A DNA stretch of 64,000 nucleotides, from IMG/VR virus record IMGVR_UViG_3300049460_000121, positions 124,001 to 188,000 of that record; one strand, 5' to 3'. The translations under genes were made by a program, and so were the position numbers. The notes below the pieces were generated by a model, which saw nothing but the letters and a program-made list of their open reading frames with translations, made no database searches and was not told where the DNA came from. This stretch comes from a virus. Below are positions 1 through 6,370 of the stretch, piece after piece (the stretch's first letter is position 1; each line of letters starts with the position of its first letter).

Positions 1-277
1 CCATGATCTTCTTGACCACGTCGCCGACGTAGCCTTGTTTCTGAGCCTGGTAGGTGGTGACGCCTTGTTCGATGTCGATGAGCTTGGACACACGGTAGCT
101 TGCGTTAGCCGCATTGATGGTCAGATGTTCGGTGGTATCGCCCTTGAACAGAACCACGGTGTACGGGAAGACGCCTTCTTGACCACAGACACAACCTTCG
201 ACAGTACGGTCTGCCAGAGAAGCCAGGGTGACCCAGAGGGAGTGAGCTGCGAGAGGATTGCTAACAGTGATTTGCAT
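1..277 (-). CDS. Hypothetical protein, 3' end outside window
   Basis: An open reading frame runs on the minus strand from an ATG at 277 off the left edge, giving at least 92 codons without a stop. It begins MQITVSNPLAAHSLW, has a mixed polar composition, and shows codon use like its neighbours. I do not recognise the family. It lies downstream of the 153-residue gene at 355-816, from which it is separated by a hairpin at 313-333, so it may have its own start signal. The ribosome site is weak (AAGG about 13 bases upstream). It belongs to the row of small minus-strand genes before the head-protease cluster. Confidence is limited because the C-terminus is missing. Confidence 0.6.
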   Translation of the reverse strand, partial: MQITVSNPLAAHSLWVTLASLADRTVEGCVCGQEGVFPYTVVLFKGDTTEHLTINAANASYRVSKLIDIEQGVTTYQAQKQGYVGDVVKKIM

Positions 278-312
278 GTTCGAAAGGAACCTTGTTCAAT
301 TGAGGGCATAAA

Positions 313-333
313 GCCTGGGGAAGAACCCCAGGC
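313..333 (-). terminator. Hairpin terminator after the 355-816 gene
   Basis: GCCTGGGG (313-320) pairs perfectly with CCCCAGGC (326-333) around a five-base loop. On the minus strand it is followed by TTTATGCCC, the flank seen after several other hairpins here. The T-run is weak. Confidence 0.6.
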
Positions 334-354
334 CTGACTTGCGCTGACCGGCGA

Positions 355-816
355 TTACTTGCCGCCGAACACTTTCTCGGCTTCTTCGCCCAGGTAGCTG
401 ACTACGGATTTGTAGTTGCTGGTGCGACGACCGACGCCGATGATTACGTCGGACTTGGCCACGCCGAACTTGTTCCATTCAGCACCGGCAGCGGTACCGG
501 ATTTGTGACGGCTGTACGAAGTATCGATGGCGCTGTGGCCGAGCTTGGTGCGCAGGGTGGTGCGATCCAGGTCTTTGTCGACAACCATAGCGGCTTGCGA
601 CTTGTTACCGAAGGCCAGGGTCTGAGCCGATGCGACGTCGATCAGGAAGCCTTGGCTGTCCTTCAGCTGATCCAGGCTCAGCGACGGCGGCAGGTATTTG
701 GCAACGATGTCTTCGAAACCAGGCATGTCGCCGGTTTTGGTAGCCACGTCGAGAACGGTGATTGCTTCCAGTTCTTGAGCCAGAGTCTTGATGTTGTCCG
801 GGAGTTCTTTACTCAT
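355..816 (-). CDS. Hypothetical protein (153 aa)
   Basis: The product starts MSKELPDNIKTLAQ and has no signal peptide or membrane segment. The first half is acidic and helical in look, and the second half is richer in basic residues. I do not recognise a domain. The start is supported by AAGGAAAA upstream of the ATG at 816. The gene is bounded by its own hairpin (313-333) and by a 206-base upstream gap that holds a TACATTAT element near 930, so it is probably a single-gene unit. The neighbours suggest a virion or early accessory protein, but nothing in the sequence fixes a role. Confidence 0.75.
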   Translation of the reverse strand: MSKELPDNIKTLAQELEAITVLDVATKTGDMPGFEDIVAKYLPPSLSLDQLKDSQGFLIDVASAQTLAFGNKSQAAMVVDKDLDRTTLRTKLGHSAIDTSYSRHKSGTAAGAEWNKFGVAKSDVIIGVGRRTSNYKSVVSYLGEEAEKVFGGK

Positions 817-927
817 GATTCATTTTTCCTTGCAGGTTGTGATTGGGGACGAAATAGTGGTTGTTCACTTCATACCCAGGTTTGGTAAAGTTTTACAGAT
901 GAAGTATCTAGCCCCACTGTGCAAGTC

Positions 928-938
928 GATAATGTAGG
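928..938 (-). promoter_or_regulatory. Candidate promoter element (CTACATTATCG)
   Basis: Read on the minus strand this is CTACATTATCG, about 115 bases upstream of the start at 816. Similar ATACATTA-type sequences lie 40-65 bases upstream of other minus-strand operons (4103, 60451). Between it and the gene there is also an AT-rich inverted sequence, GTAAAGTTTTAC (about 887-898). Inference only. Confidence 0.35.
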
Positions 939-996
939 GCTAAAAAAGCTTTGCCTGAAGATTTACCACTGCATCAAGGCAAAAGAAAAGGTGGAG

Positions 997-1018
997 CTGG
1001 GGAGCCGAAGCTCCCCAG
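997..1018 (-). terminator. Hairpin terminator after the 1023-1271 gene
   Basis: CTGGGGAGC (997-1005) pairs with GCTCCCCAG (1010-1018) around CGAA. On the minus strand it is followed by TCCACCTTTTCTTTTG, a good T-rich tail. It closes the small membrane-protein operon 1697-1023. Confidence 0.75.
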
Positions 1019-1022
1019 TCCT

Positions 1023-1271
1023 TTAGGCTGCTTTAGCCTTCTTGTTCGAGAAGCCTTTGAACAGCTTGTAGCTACCGTAGACAGCTGCGGCTGCGGCAGC
1101 TGCACCAACGAGAGCAGCAGCCACCGGGTGAGCCTTGGCGATGTTAGCGCCAACCTGAGCGTACTTCGCAACTGCTGCACCAGCCAGAGCGGTTTGACTT
1201 GCAGTTGCAGCAGCGTCAGCAGCTACGGAACCAGCTTCAACAACGGTACCAACGATTTCGATAGCGGACAT
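1023..1271 (-). CDS. Small Ala-rich membrane protein (82 aa)
   Basis: The protein is very rich in alanine. It has one strong hydrophobic stretch at about residues 49-66 (PVAAALVGAAAAAAAVYGS), followed by a basic tail, KLFKGFSNKKAKAA, which would favour a cytoplasmic C-terminus. It has no cleavable signal peptide. It is the last gene of a run of three small membrane proteins (1697-1023) and is followed by a hairpin terminator. The segment ending YGSYKLFKGFSNKKAK resembles VVGYKALKRYQQKKAE in the 65-residue protein of the same operon, so the two may be paralogues. The function is unknown; an internal virion or membrane-associated role would fit. Confidence 0.75.
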   Translation of the reverse strand: MSAIEIVGTVVEAGSVAADAAATASQTALAGAAVAKYAQVGANIAKAHPVAAALVGAAAAAAAVYGSYKLFKGFSNKKAKAA

Positions 1272-1341
1272 GGTGAATCTCCTAGAACTTAAATTGGGTC
1301 TTGCGAATTTGGGTTGGGGTATTACGATTTACCAGCGCAAC

Positions 1342-1464
1342 TTACTTCTTGCTGAACTTGGCCTTAACCCGACCAACAACGTTGTGCTTCACGCCGAACT
1401 CATGAATGATGTCGACGGCTACGCAGATCACAGCGACTTTAACGATAGTGTTTACGATGTTCAT
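1342..1464 (-). CDS. Membrane microprotein (40 aa)
   Basis: This short reading frame is easily missed. It runs from ATG at 1464 to TAA at 1342 and encodes 40 residues: a hydrophobic helix beginning MNIVNTIVKVAVICVAVD, then a basic end, VGRVKAKFSKK. It has one of the clearest ribosome sites in the window, GGAGGACAATAGC before the ATG, which lies in a leader sequence shared with three other genes (1470-1484, 53102, 54202, 54921). It sits between two other small membrane-protein genes on the same strand, and the layout is the same in all three: hydrophobic helix, then lysine-rich tail. Its function is unknown. Confidence 0.7.
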   Translation of the reverse strand: MNIVNTIVKVAVICVAVDIIHEFGVKHNVVGRVKAKFSKK

Positions 1465-1469
1465 GCTAT

Positions 1470-1484
1470 TGTCCTCCACGGACT
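1470..1484 (-). promoter_or_regulatory. Conserved RBS leader, copy 1
   Basis: Minus strand AGTCCGTGGAGGACA, six bases before the ATG at 1464. The arms GTCC and GGAC can pair around GTGGA, placing the Shine-Dalgarno GGAGG partly in a small hairpin. Near-identical copies occur at 53102, 54202 and 54921. The flank CAACCCT is shared with the last of these. Confidence 0.6.
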
Positions 1485-1499
1485 AGGGTTGGGTATTGC

Positions 1500-1697
1500 T
1501 TAACTGCGGGTCCAGGTAAAGTTCGTTTCTACCGAATCCTTACCGAAGATCTTTTCCATCTCGTCAGCCAGGTTCTGGAAGGCGTCGATGATTTGTTTCT
1601 CAGCTTTCTTTTGCTGATAACGCTTCAGTGCTTTGTAACCAACGACTACCGCGCCAGTTACTGCCACTGCACCTGCAACTATTTTGAGAGTACTCAT
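1500..1697 (-). CDS. Small membrane protein with charged helix (65 aa)
   Basis: The product has an N-terminal membrane helix at about residues 4-22 (IVAGAVAVTGAVVVGYKAL), then a basic patch, KRYQQKKAEK, then an amphipathic acidic helix and a polar end. I chose the ATG at 1697 because AAGGAA lies upstream at good spacing. An in-frame ATG at 1730 would add eleven residues encoded by a sequence that is conserved as an upstream element at another locus (54952-54986), so it is more likely leader. It is the first gene of the three-gene membrane microprotein operon. The function is not recognised. Confidence 0.75.
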   Translation of the reverse strand: MSTLKIVAGAVAVTGAVVVGYKALKRYQQKKAEKQIIDAFQNLADEMEKIFGKDSVETNFTWTRS

Positions 1698-1711
1698 GGA
1701 CGGTATTCCTT

Positions 1712-1746
1712 GATCAGTGTGATTGTTCATGTCTACTATGTATGAC
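1712..1746 (-). promoter_or_regulatory. Duplicated 35-base upstream element, copy A
   Basis: This 35-base block matches 54952-54986 at 33 positions by eye. On the minus strand it begins GTCATACATAGTAGACATGA. In both places it lies just upstream of the first gene of a minus-strand unit of small genes, so it most likely carries a promoter, here driving 1697-1023. The shared core ATACATAGTAG resembles the TACATTA elements at other operon starts. Confidence 0.55.
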
Positions 1747-1899
1747 TCAAAATATTTAGGATCGTATTCTCTAGGCCCTACAGCGTACCTGTGACAAACG
1801 TTCTCTATTCAGACGGGCGTTTCCTTACCTTTATAGATAGCGCAGCGTATACGTGATCCTAGGGCTATGCGGTGGTAAGGCAAAAAGAAAGGGCATAAG

Positions 1900-1918
1900 G
1901 CCCGGCACGATGCCGGGC
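1900..1918 (-). terminator. Hairpin terminator after the 1925-2494 gene
   Basis: GCCCGGCA (1900-1907) pairs with TGCCGGGC (1911-1918) around CGA. On the minus strand it is followed by CTTATGCCCTTTCTTTTTG, a strong T-rich tail. The gap 1747-1899 upstream of copy A otherwise shows no gene. Confidence 0.8.
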
Positions 1919-1924
1919 TGTACG

Positions 1925-2494
1925 CTATTTACTGGTGTGCCATTCGCTGAAGTCAACAGGTCGTGGTGTCAACATCTCGAGCGTTGGCCAATTGACCACG
2001 TTGTACAGGATCCCCTGAGAGGAAGCCATACCGAACTTGACGCGGATCTCCTTACGCAGGACGCAGCCAGGCGGGAGTGGTAGGTCACCCCGAACAGGAC
2101 CGAAGCTGTACTGAGCCAGAAACGAGAAGTCTTCCAGCTGGAGTACAATGATCTTGTCTTTCAGGCGCACATCGTGAGATGTCCAACGCTGTTCAGGATG
2201 GATACTGTTATAATCCAGACCGTGATTGACCATGACGGAGGTGAATGCAAACCCACGATCCCAGAGTTCCTTCACAGTCGCAGGATCTTCGATCTCTTCT
2301 ACCACGCCATGTTTCTCGATCTCTTTCAACGCCTGGGTGACGACAGCGTTGTCCAGGTAGATCCTGGCGGCAGCCGAGACCTGGAGATCCGCATCGTGCA
2401 TGTCGACCGGCACCAGCCCCTCGAACACTTCGAAGGTTGTGGACATATCCGGTTCAGCAACCCAATCAACCCCGTAGAACTTTTGGAAACACAT
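1925..2494 (-). CDS. Hypothetical protein (189 aa)
   Basis: It starts MCFQKFYGVDWV. I chose the ATG at 2494 because TAGGAGTG precedes it. A longer frame to 2539 would read through the terminator hairpin of the next gene upstream. The protein is mixed alpha/beta in look, with an acidic middle and a segment GDLPLPPGCVLRKEIRV. It has no membrane helix and no family I recognise. It is a single-gene unit between two terminators, next to the paralogous pair at 2560-4066, so a shared role as head or inner-body component is possible, but this is inference from position only. Confidence 0.75.
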   Translation of the reverse strand: MCFQKFYGVDWVAEPDMSTTFEVFEGLVPVDMHDADLQVSAAARIYLDNAVVTQALKEIEKHGVVEEIEDPATVKELWDRGFAFTSVMVNHGLDYNSIHPEQRWTSHDVRLKDKIIVLQLEDFSFLAQYSFGPVRGDLPLPPGCVLRKEIRVKFGMASSQGILYNVVNWPTLEMLTPRPVDFSEWHTSK

Positions 2495-2523
2495 GCAGCC
2501 CACTCCTAGAAAAAAGAAAGACA

Positions 2524-2547
2524 CAGCAGGGGCCACCACCCCTGCTG
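2524..2547 (-). terminator. Hairpin terminator after the 2560-3483 gene
   Basis: CAGCAGGGG (2524-2532) pairs with CCCCTGCTG (2539-2547). On the minus strand it is followed by TGTCTTTCTTTTTTC. Confidence 0.8.
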
Positions 2548-2559
2548 CGCTTATGACGG

Positions 2560-3483
2560 TTACTGCTTAGGAGTCAGATCCAGGATCTTTTCCATCAGCG
2601 CGTTCGCACGGTCGGTGTCTTCAGCAGACATCGCCACCATGTTCATCACGCCTGGACCGGTGATAGTGATGGTGCCGTTGACGAACAGTTTGATTTCAGT
2701 CTGGCCATCTTTCATGCTGGCTACCAGCGGCTTGGGGTGGTCGGCATCAAAGTGGAATTCGCCGCCCAGCGGGATGGAGCCGAAACCTTCCTTCAGTTTC
2801 AGGATCAAAGAAACCACTTGTTCGGCAGTGCTCGTCTGAGGCTTGCCGTAGTTCCAGAACGGATGACCGTCTTGTAGCACTTCGACCCCGACCTTATCGT
2901 CACGGGTGACTTTCTGGAGGGTGTAGACGCCAGTCTCGATACCTTCGCGAGAAGTCTTGATGGTGAGCGTATCACCAGCTTCGATGTCGCCGAATTCACG
3001 CAGGCTTGCGGCCGCTTCCAGCCAGGACAGAGGATCGTACTGTTGGAAGAAGTGGGCGATGCCAGTACCGTCAAGACCGGTTTCTAGCGCATGTCGCTGT
3101 ACGGCTTCATTCATCACGGTGGCGTAGGGTGCGCCGGTACTCATCAGCGATGGGAGCTTACCCTTATTGTGGGCGCGCAGAGTCATCATCGTGTCGACGA
3201 GCTCTTCAGCCGAGCGCAGGTTGTGCATCGGGTCATTGATCAGAGGCTTACCGCCCAGGTTCACGATCAGGTAGTGGGTTTTGTGGTCATCGAGAGTCGA
3301 CGACTGGATACGCAGCTCGTAGACGTGGTCCGGTTTACCCAGACCACTCACGTCGTATTCGTACGAGTGGGCGATGTCGACGATAGGTTGACCTGACGAC
3401 TCTTGCAGTCGTGCAAACAGTGCTGGCCAGCCTGCGATATTGTTGATTTGGTAGTGGTTGTTCAGTTCGTGGTATTGCGCCAT
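2560..3483 (-). CDS. Probable structural/inner-head protein, paralogue of 3605-4066 (307 aa)
   Basis: The protein is soluble and has no recognised domain. Its N-terminal third and last 60 residues match the neighbouring 153-residue protein: both have an N-terminal helical segment, a NLxxK strand, a KGKLP motif (here about residues 108-112) and a C-terminal (E)IKLFVNGTI / (E)VKLFLDGSI strand. The extra middle section (about 120-240) is missing from the small one. So this looks like a duplicated gene with a domain insertion, or the small one is a deletion form. Proximity to the prohead protease suggests proteins packaged in the head, as inner-body proteins are in phiKZ. That assignment is inference. 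Confidence 0.75.
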   Translation of the reverse strand: MAQYHELNNHYQINNIAGWPALFARLQESSGQPIVDIAHSYEYDVSGLGKPDHVYELRIQSSTLDDHKTHYLIVNLGGKPLINDPMHNLRSAEELVDTMMTLRAHNKGKLPSLMSTGAPYATVMNEAVQRHALETGLDGTGIAHFFQQYDPLSWLEAAASLREFGDIEAGDTLTIKTSREGIETGVYTLQKVTRDDKVGVEVLQDGHPFWNYGKPQTSTAEQVVSLILKLKEGFGSIPLGGEFHFDADHPKPLVASMKDGQTEIKLFVNGTITITGPGVMNMVAMSAEDTDRANALMEKILDLTPKQ

Positions 3484-3513
3484 GGTGACTCTCCTGTGAG
3501 GTCATAAAGGTAA

Positions 3514-3537
3514 ATGTGCTGCAATATTGCAGCACAT
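3514..3537. promoter_or_regulatory. Perfect 24-bp palindrome
   Basis: ATGTGCTGCAAT followed directly by its exact reverse complement. It lies 31-54 bases upstream of the start at 3483, in the 5' leader or promoter of that gene. It has no loop and no T-run, so it resembles a dimeric operator or cruciform site more than a terminator. What binds it is unknown. Confidence 0.55.
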
Positions 3538-3582
3538 GAGCTAACGCTGAGTGCGGGGGTGCTCAAAGAGATTACGATGTTC

Positions 3583-3596
3583 TGTAAAATTTTACA
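3583..3596. promoter_or_regulatory. AT-rich palindrome TGTAAAATTTTACA
   Basis: A perfect 14-base palindrome just downstream of the 3605-4066 gene. Imperfect relatives occur in other intergenic gaps: GTAAAGTTTTAC near 890, TGTAAAATGTTAC near 34563 and TGTAAAAAATTAC near 60622. Possible protein-binding site or promoter part; the role is unknown. Confidence 0.35.
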
Positions 3597-3604
3597 TAAA
3601 ACGT

Positions 3605-4066
3605 TTAGACAACCGAGGTCAAGATATTCTCAAGAGACTTGGTTACCATATCCGGATGACGCTCAGCCATCTCAGCCAGATGGCCGCCACGTTCGGACTT
3701 GATCACGATGGAACCGTCGAGGAACAGCTTAACCTCATCAGTCGCATCCTTGACCATCATCACGAAAGGCAACTTACCTTTGTGGTTACCTTCGTACAGA
3801 TGGATCATCGACTCCATCACGTCTTCAGCCGAGATGGTCCACTTGGAACCAGGTTGGTCGAAAGACTTATCGTTGAGGTTGATGCGGTAACCCTGGACAT
3901 CTTGCTCCGTGGTTACGTACAGATTGTAGGTCGCCTCGCCAGTGTTAAAGGTAAGGTCAGGCATCGCCTTACCGTTGACAGCCGCTCCAAGCTCAAGCAA
4001 ACGACTATAGGCAGTCATGGCTTTGAAGACGTTGACGATTGGGTGGAAGTTCGTTACTTGCGACAT
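3605..4066 (-). CDS. Probable structural/inner-head protein, short paralogue (153 aa)
   Basis: It starts MSQVTNFHPIVNVF. The ATG at 4066 has GGAG eight bases upstream; an upstream in-frame ATG at 4099 lacks one and lies against a probable promoter element. It shares with the 307-residue neighbour the HKGKLP motif (about residues 102-107) and the EVKLFLDGSIVI strand (about 115-126), followed by an acidic C-terminal helix. No catalytic motif is visible. Because of the pairing and the neighbouring head genes, I infer a virion or inner-body component. An early accessory role cannot be excluded. Confidence 0.75.
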   Translation of the reverse strand: MSQVTNFHPIVNVFKAMTAYSRLLELGAAVNGKAMPDLTFNTGEATYNLYVTTEQDVQGYRINLNDKSFDQPGSKWTISAEDVMESMIHLYEGNHKGKLPFVMMVKDATDEVKLFLDGSIVIKSERGGHLAEMAERHPDMVTKSLENILTSVV

Positions 4067-4102
4067 TTCGCATCTCCAACTATGGGTGGGGTGATTCATG
4101 AC

Positions 4103-4116
4103 GGTAATGTATTACC
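4103..4116 (-). promoter_or_regulatory. Candidate promoter element (GGTAATACATTACC)
   Basis: On the minus strand GGTAATACATTACC lies 37-50 bases upstream of the ATG at 4066. Its core ATACATTA matches the elements upstream of 60418 and 816. Confidence 0.4.
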
Positions 4117-4138
4117 TAGATTCTGTTAACAGCATAAA

Positions 4139-4168
4139 GACATCAGCCGGCGCAAACCGGCTGATGTC
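4139..4168 (-). terminator. Hairpin terminator after the 4186-5541 gene
   Basis: GACATCAGCCGG (4139-4150) pairs with CCGGCTGATGTC (4157-4168), a 12-bp stem. It is followed on the minus strand by TTTATGCTGTTAACAG. Confidence 0.75.
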
Positions 4169-4185
4169 CTGTAACGCTAGAGGCC

Positions 4186-5541
4186 TTAGGCCTTGGCGGC
4201 AGCAGCCGATACCAGTTGAGCCGCTTTCACGGTCAGGTATACAGCGTGCTCGTAAACGGTGTCAGCCAGTTTGGAAACGGCGGACAGCGCTTTCTTGCCA
4301 GCAGCTTTCACGTCGGCAGGAGCGCCTTCGAACTTCTCGCCAGCAGCTTCGACGTTGCCGTCCATGCTGAAGTCGGTAGCGCTCGACAGAGCAACCAGGT
4401 CCTTGATGATCGCTTGCAGGTCGCCCATGCCAGCCAGGGACTTGGCGTCGGACGCTTGGTCCTTCGCTTGCAGTTCAGCGTGCTTGGCGTTGGTGTTGGC
4501 CTGAGCCTTGATCGAACCAGCAGCCAAACCACCAACGCCACCAACTGCGGCGCCAGCAATACCGCCGACAGCAGCACCGACAACGGCGCCAACAGCAGTA
4601 CCGCCGACCATGACAGCGAAGTTCTTCGGCAGGGTTTTGAAGTTCGCGATCTGGTAGTTGATGTACCAGTTAACGCCGCCCTTCTCGCCGCCGGAACGCT
4701 TGGCACCGGTAACTTCGTGGTTACCCAACAGGTGAGCTTCCAGACCGGTAGTCAGGCCAGCGCCGATACCTTGCAGCTTGGTCACAACAGCGCTGTGATC
4801 GCCTTCGCCGTGAGCGGAAGCCAGGGCAGCACCGATTTCGCTTGCAGCCTTGTTCACCGCGCCAGCAGCTTTGTGCAGCCACTGAATGTCGGATTCGATG
4901 GCAGCCTTGGCGTTGTGAACCGGTTCGCCTTTGACGATCAGGAATTTCTTCAGGCCGTCGTGGTGAATCAGAACTGGAGTCTTGGCCAGGTCGCCTTTCT
5001 TGGCGGTCAGTTCAGCACCGGCCGATTGCAGGGCGGTACGAGCTTTGGCCAGACGGGCTTTGTCCTGACGCAGGAATTGCATGATCGCGCCTTCGGTGGA
5101 CAGGTCGCGGATGTTGTCGGCGAAACCAGTCACTACCTTGGAGGTAGCGCGGGCATCTTTGGCCAGACCAACCAGTTGACCGTTGACGTCTTCGGCAGCT
5201 TCGAAGGAAGCGGCTTTCAGTTCCAGGTTGTTGGCGGACATGATGGTCGCGAATTCGCGGTGCATGCTTTCGGCAGAAACCTGAGCAACGGCAGCGCTGA
5301 CTTCGGTTTGGTCAACAGCAGCTTGCTCTTCAGCGCGATCTGCCAGAACGTCGAGTTGTTCGGCAATGGCTTCGGCTTTGTCAGCGTGTTCCAGTTTGGC
5401 GGACAGACCAGGCTCGCGAGCGATTTCCAGCTCGTCGTTCATCACTTCAGCCAACGCATCGCCGGAGCTCATTTCGACCGGCAGTACCAGTTCACCGGAC
5501 TCGATGGCGTAGTCGCGCAGGAGGGAGTTCAAATCAGTCAT
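4186..5541 (-). CDS. Probable internal head protein with glycine-zipper segment (451 aa)
   Basis: This helical protein is rich in Ala, Glu and Lys. Between about residues 305 and 340 it has a long Gly/Ala/Val zipper (for example VGAVVGAAVGGIAGAAVGG), able to insert in or pass a membrane. The rest looks like long helices. Near the N-terminus, S/A-x-E tripeptides such as QVSAE (about residue 90) and AASFE (about 114) are candidate sites for the prohead protease encoded next door, whose phiKZ relative cuts after similar motifs. I infer a head-packaged protein with a processed propeptide that may be ejected with the DNA. The family itself is not recognised. Confidence 0.75.
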   Translation of the reverse strand: MTDLNSLLRDYAIESGELVLPVEMSSGDALAEVMNDELEIAREPGLSAKLEHADKAEAIAEQLDVLADRAEEQAAVDQTEVSAAVAQVSAESMHREFATIMSANNLELKAASFEAAEDVNGQLVGLAKDARATSKVVTGFADNIRDLSTEGAIMQFLRQDKARLAKARTALQSAGAELTAKKGDLAKTPVLIHHDGLKKFLIVKGEPVHNAKAAIESDIQWLHKAAGAVNKAASEIGAALASAHGEGDHSAVVTKLQGIGAGLTTGLEAHLLGNHEVTGAKRSGGEKGGVNWYINYQIANFKTLPKNFAVMVGGTAVGAVVGAAVGGIAGAAVGGVGGLAAGSIKAQANTNAKHAELQAKDQASDAKSLAGMGDLQAIIKDLVALSSATDFSMDGNVEAAGEKFEGAPADVKAAGKKALSAVSKLADTVYEHAVYLTVKAAQLVSAAAAKA

Positions 5542-5570
5542 GGGGTTTCATCCATTCAATTGTGGAGTGT

Positions 5571-6359
5571 TTACCAACCGAAGCTCTTCGGTACGGCGAT
5601 AACGGAGGGGTTTTCTACATAAGCTAAGCTGTCCAGAATCTGGACAAACGGGGCCACCGATTCGAAGCTATCTTCGTTCGCGTTTTCGGTCATACCATGG
5701 CGCAAACGGTCGATATTGAATTCGGCGTAATCCAGCATCCGGCAAACGTCGGACTTGGATTCCATGCTCGGTGTGTTGTACTTGGTCGCTACACCGATGC
5801 CAGGCTCGAACACGTTGTCCCAGGTGATAATCCGGTTGATGTGTTTTCGCATGTTGACGAAGTTCTTCGCTGCAAAGCAACGAATGGAGTAGTTCACGTC
5901 TTCGTACGGGTTTTCCAGCTGACGCCGGAATGCCTCTTCATGAGGACCCGAAGGACGGACTTCACCAATGATCGCAACGACCTTCCGACCCTTCTCATCG
6001 ATCACCGTGTCCATGGACGTACGGATGCGACGAATGTGGGACGAGGTGTTGCTCTCCATGATCTCGTTGATCCGGATGAACCACTCCTGATCAGACATCC
6101 CTGGAAGCCGGCGTGGGTGACCCCACTCGCTACGGCATCGGCCCTTCTGCATCATGTCGATGAATTGGGGATTGCGTTCGATATACGCCATGGCCGTAGC
6201 CGTGTCGTACAACCAACCGCCGTTACCGAATGCGCCGAAAGCCCCGAGAATGATCTCGAAGTAATCGTTATCCAGTTTCTTGAGGATGCCCTTCTTGCCG
6301 CTACCCGCCAAAGCAATGTTGCTGTAGCTGGTAACCTGATTTGTCGCGATGGCAGCCAT
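5571..6359 (-). CDS. Prohead core protease, T4 gp21-like (262 aa)
   Basis: This serine protease should mature the prohead by cleaving scaffold and inner proteins. Three blocks line up with T4 gp21: EWGHPRR (gp21 has ELNHPPR), giving His81; NYSIRCF (gp21 GVSSRG), giving Ser158; and ITWDNVFEPGIG (gp21 VDAVWGPSAP), giving Asp181. Spacing is close to that family. The start has AAGGA upstream. It lies eleven bases downstream of the 240-residue gene, in one run with the RNAP subunit genes, which matches the position of the protease (gp175) relative to the virion RNAP genes in phiKZ. Its likely substrates include the 451-residue neighbour. The assignment is from motifs and synteny, with good confidence. 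Confidence 0.75.
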   Translation of the reverse strand: MAAIATNQVTSYSNIALAGSGKKGILKKLDNDYFEIILGAFGAFGNGGWLYDTATAMAYIERNPQFIDMMQKGRCRSEWGHPRRLPGMSDQEWFIRINEIMESNTSSHIRRIRTSMDTVIDEKGRKVVAIIGEVRPSGPHEEAFRRQLENPYEDVNYSIRCFAAKNFVNMRKHINRIITWDNVFEPGIGVATKYNTPSMESKSDVCRMLDYAEFNIDRLRHGMTENANEDSFESVAPFVQILDSLAYVENPSVIAVPKSFGW

Positions 6360-6370
6360 TGCTGTTGTCC

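Noticed and set aside
4216-5622. 468-codon plus-strand frame
   Set aside because: Antisense to the 451-residue gene, with low-complexity Ser/Gly/Phe composition from the complementary codons.
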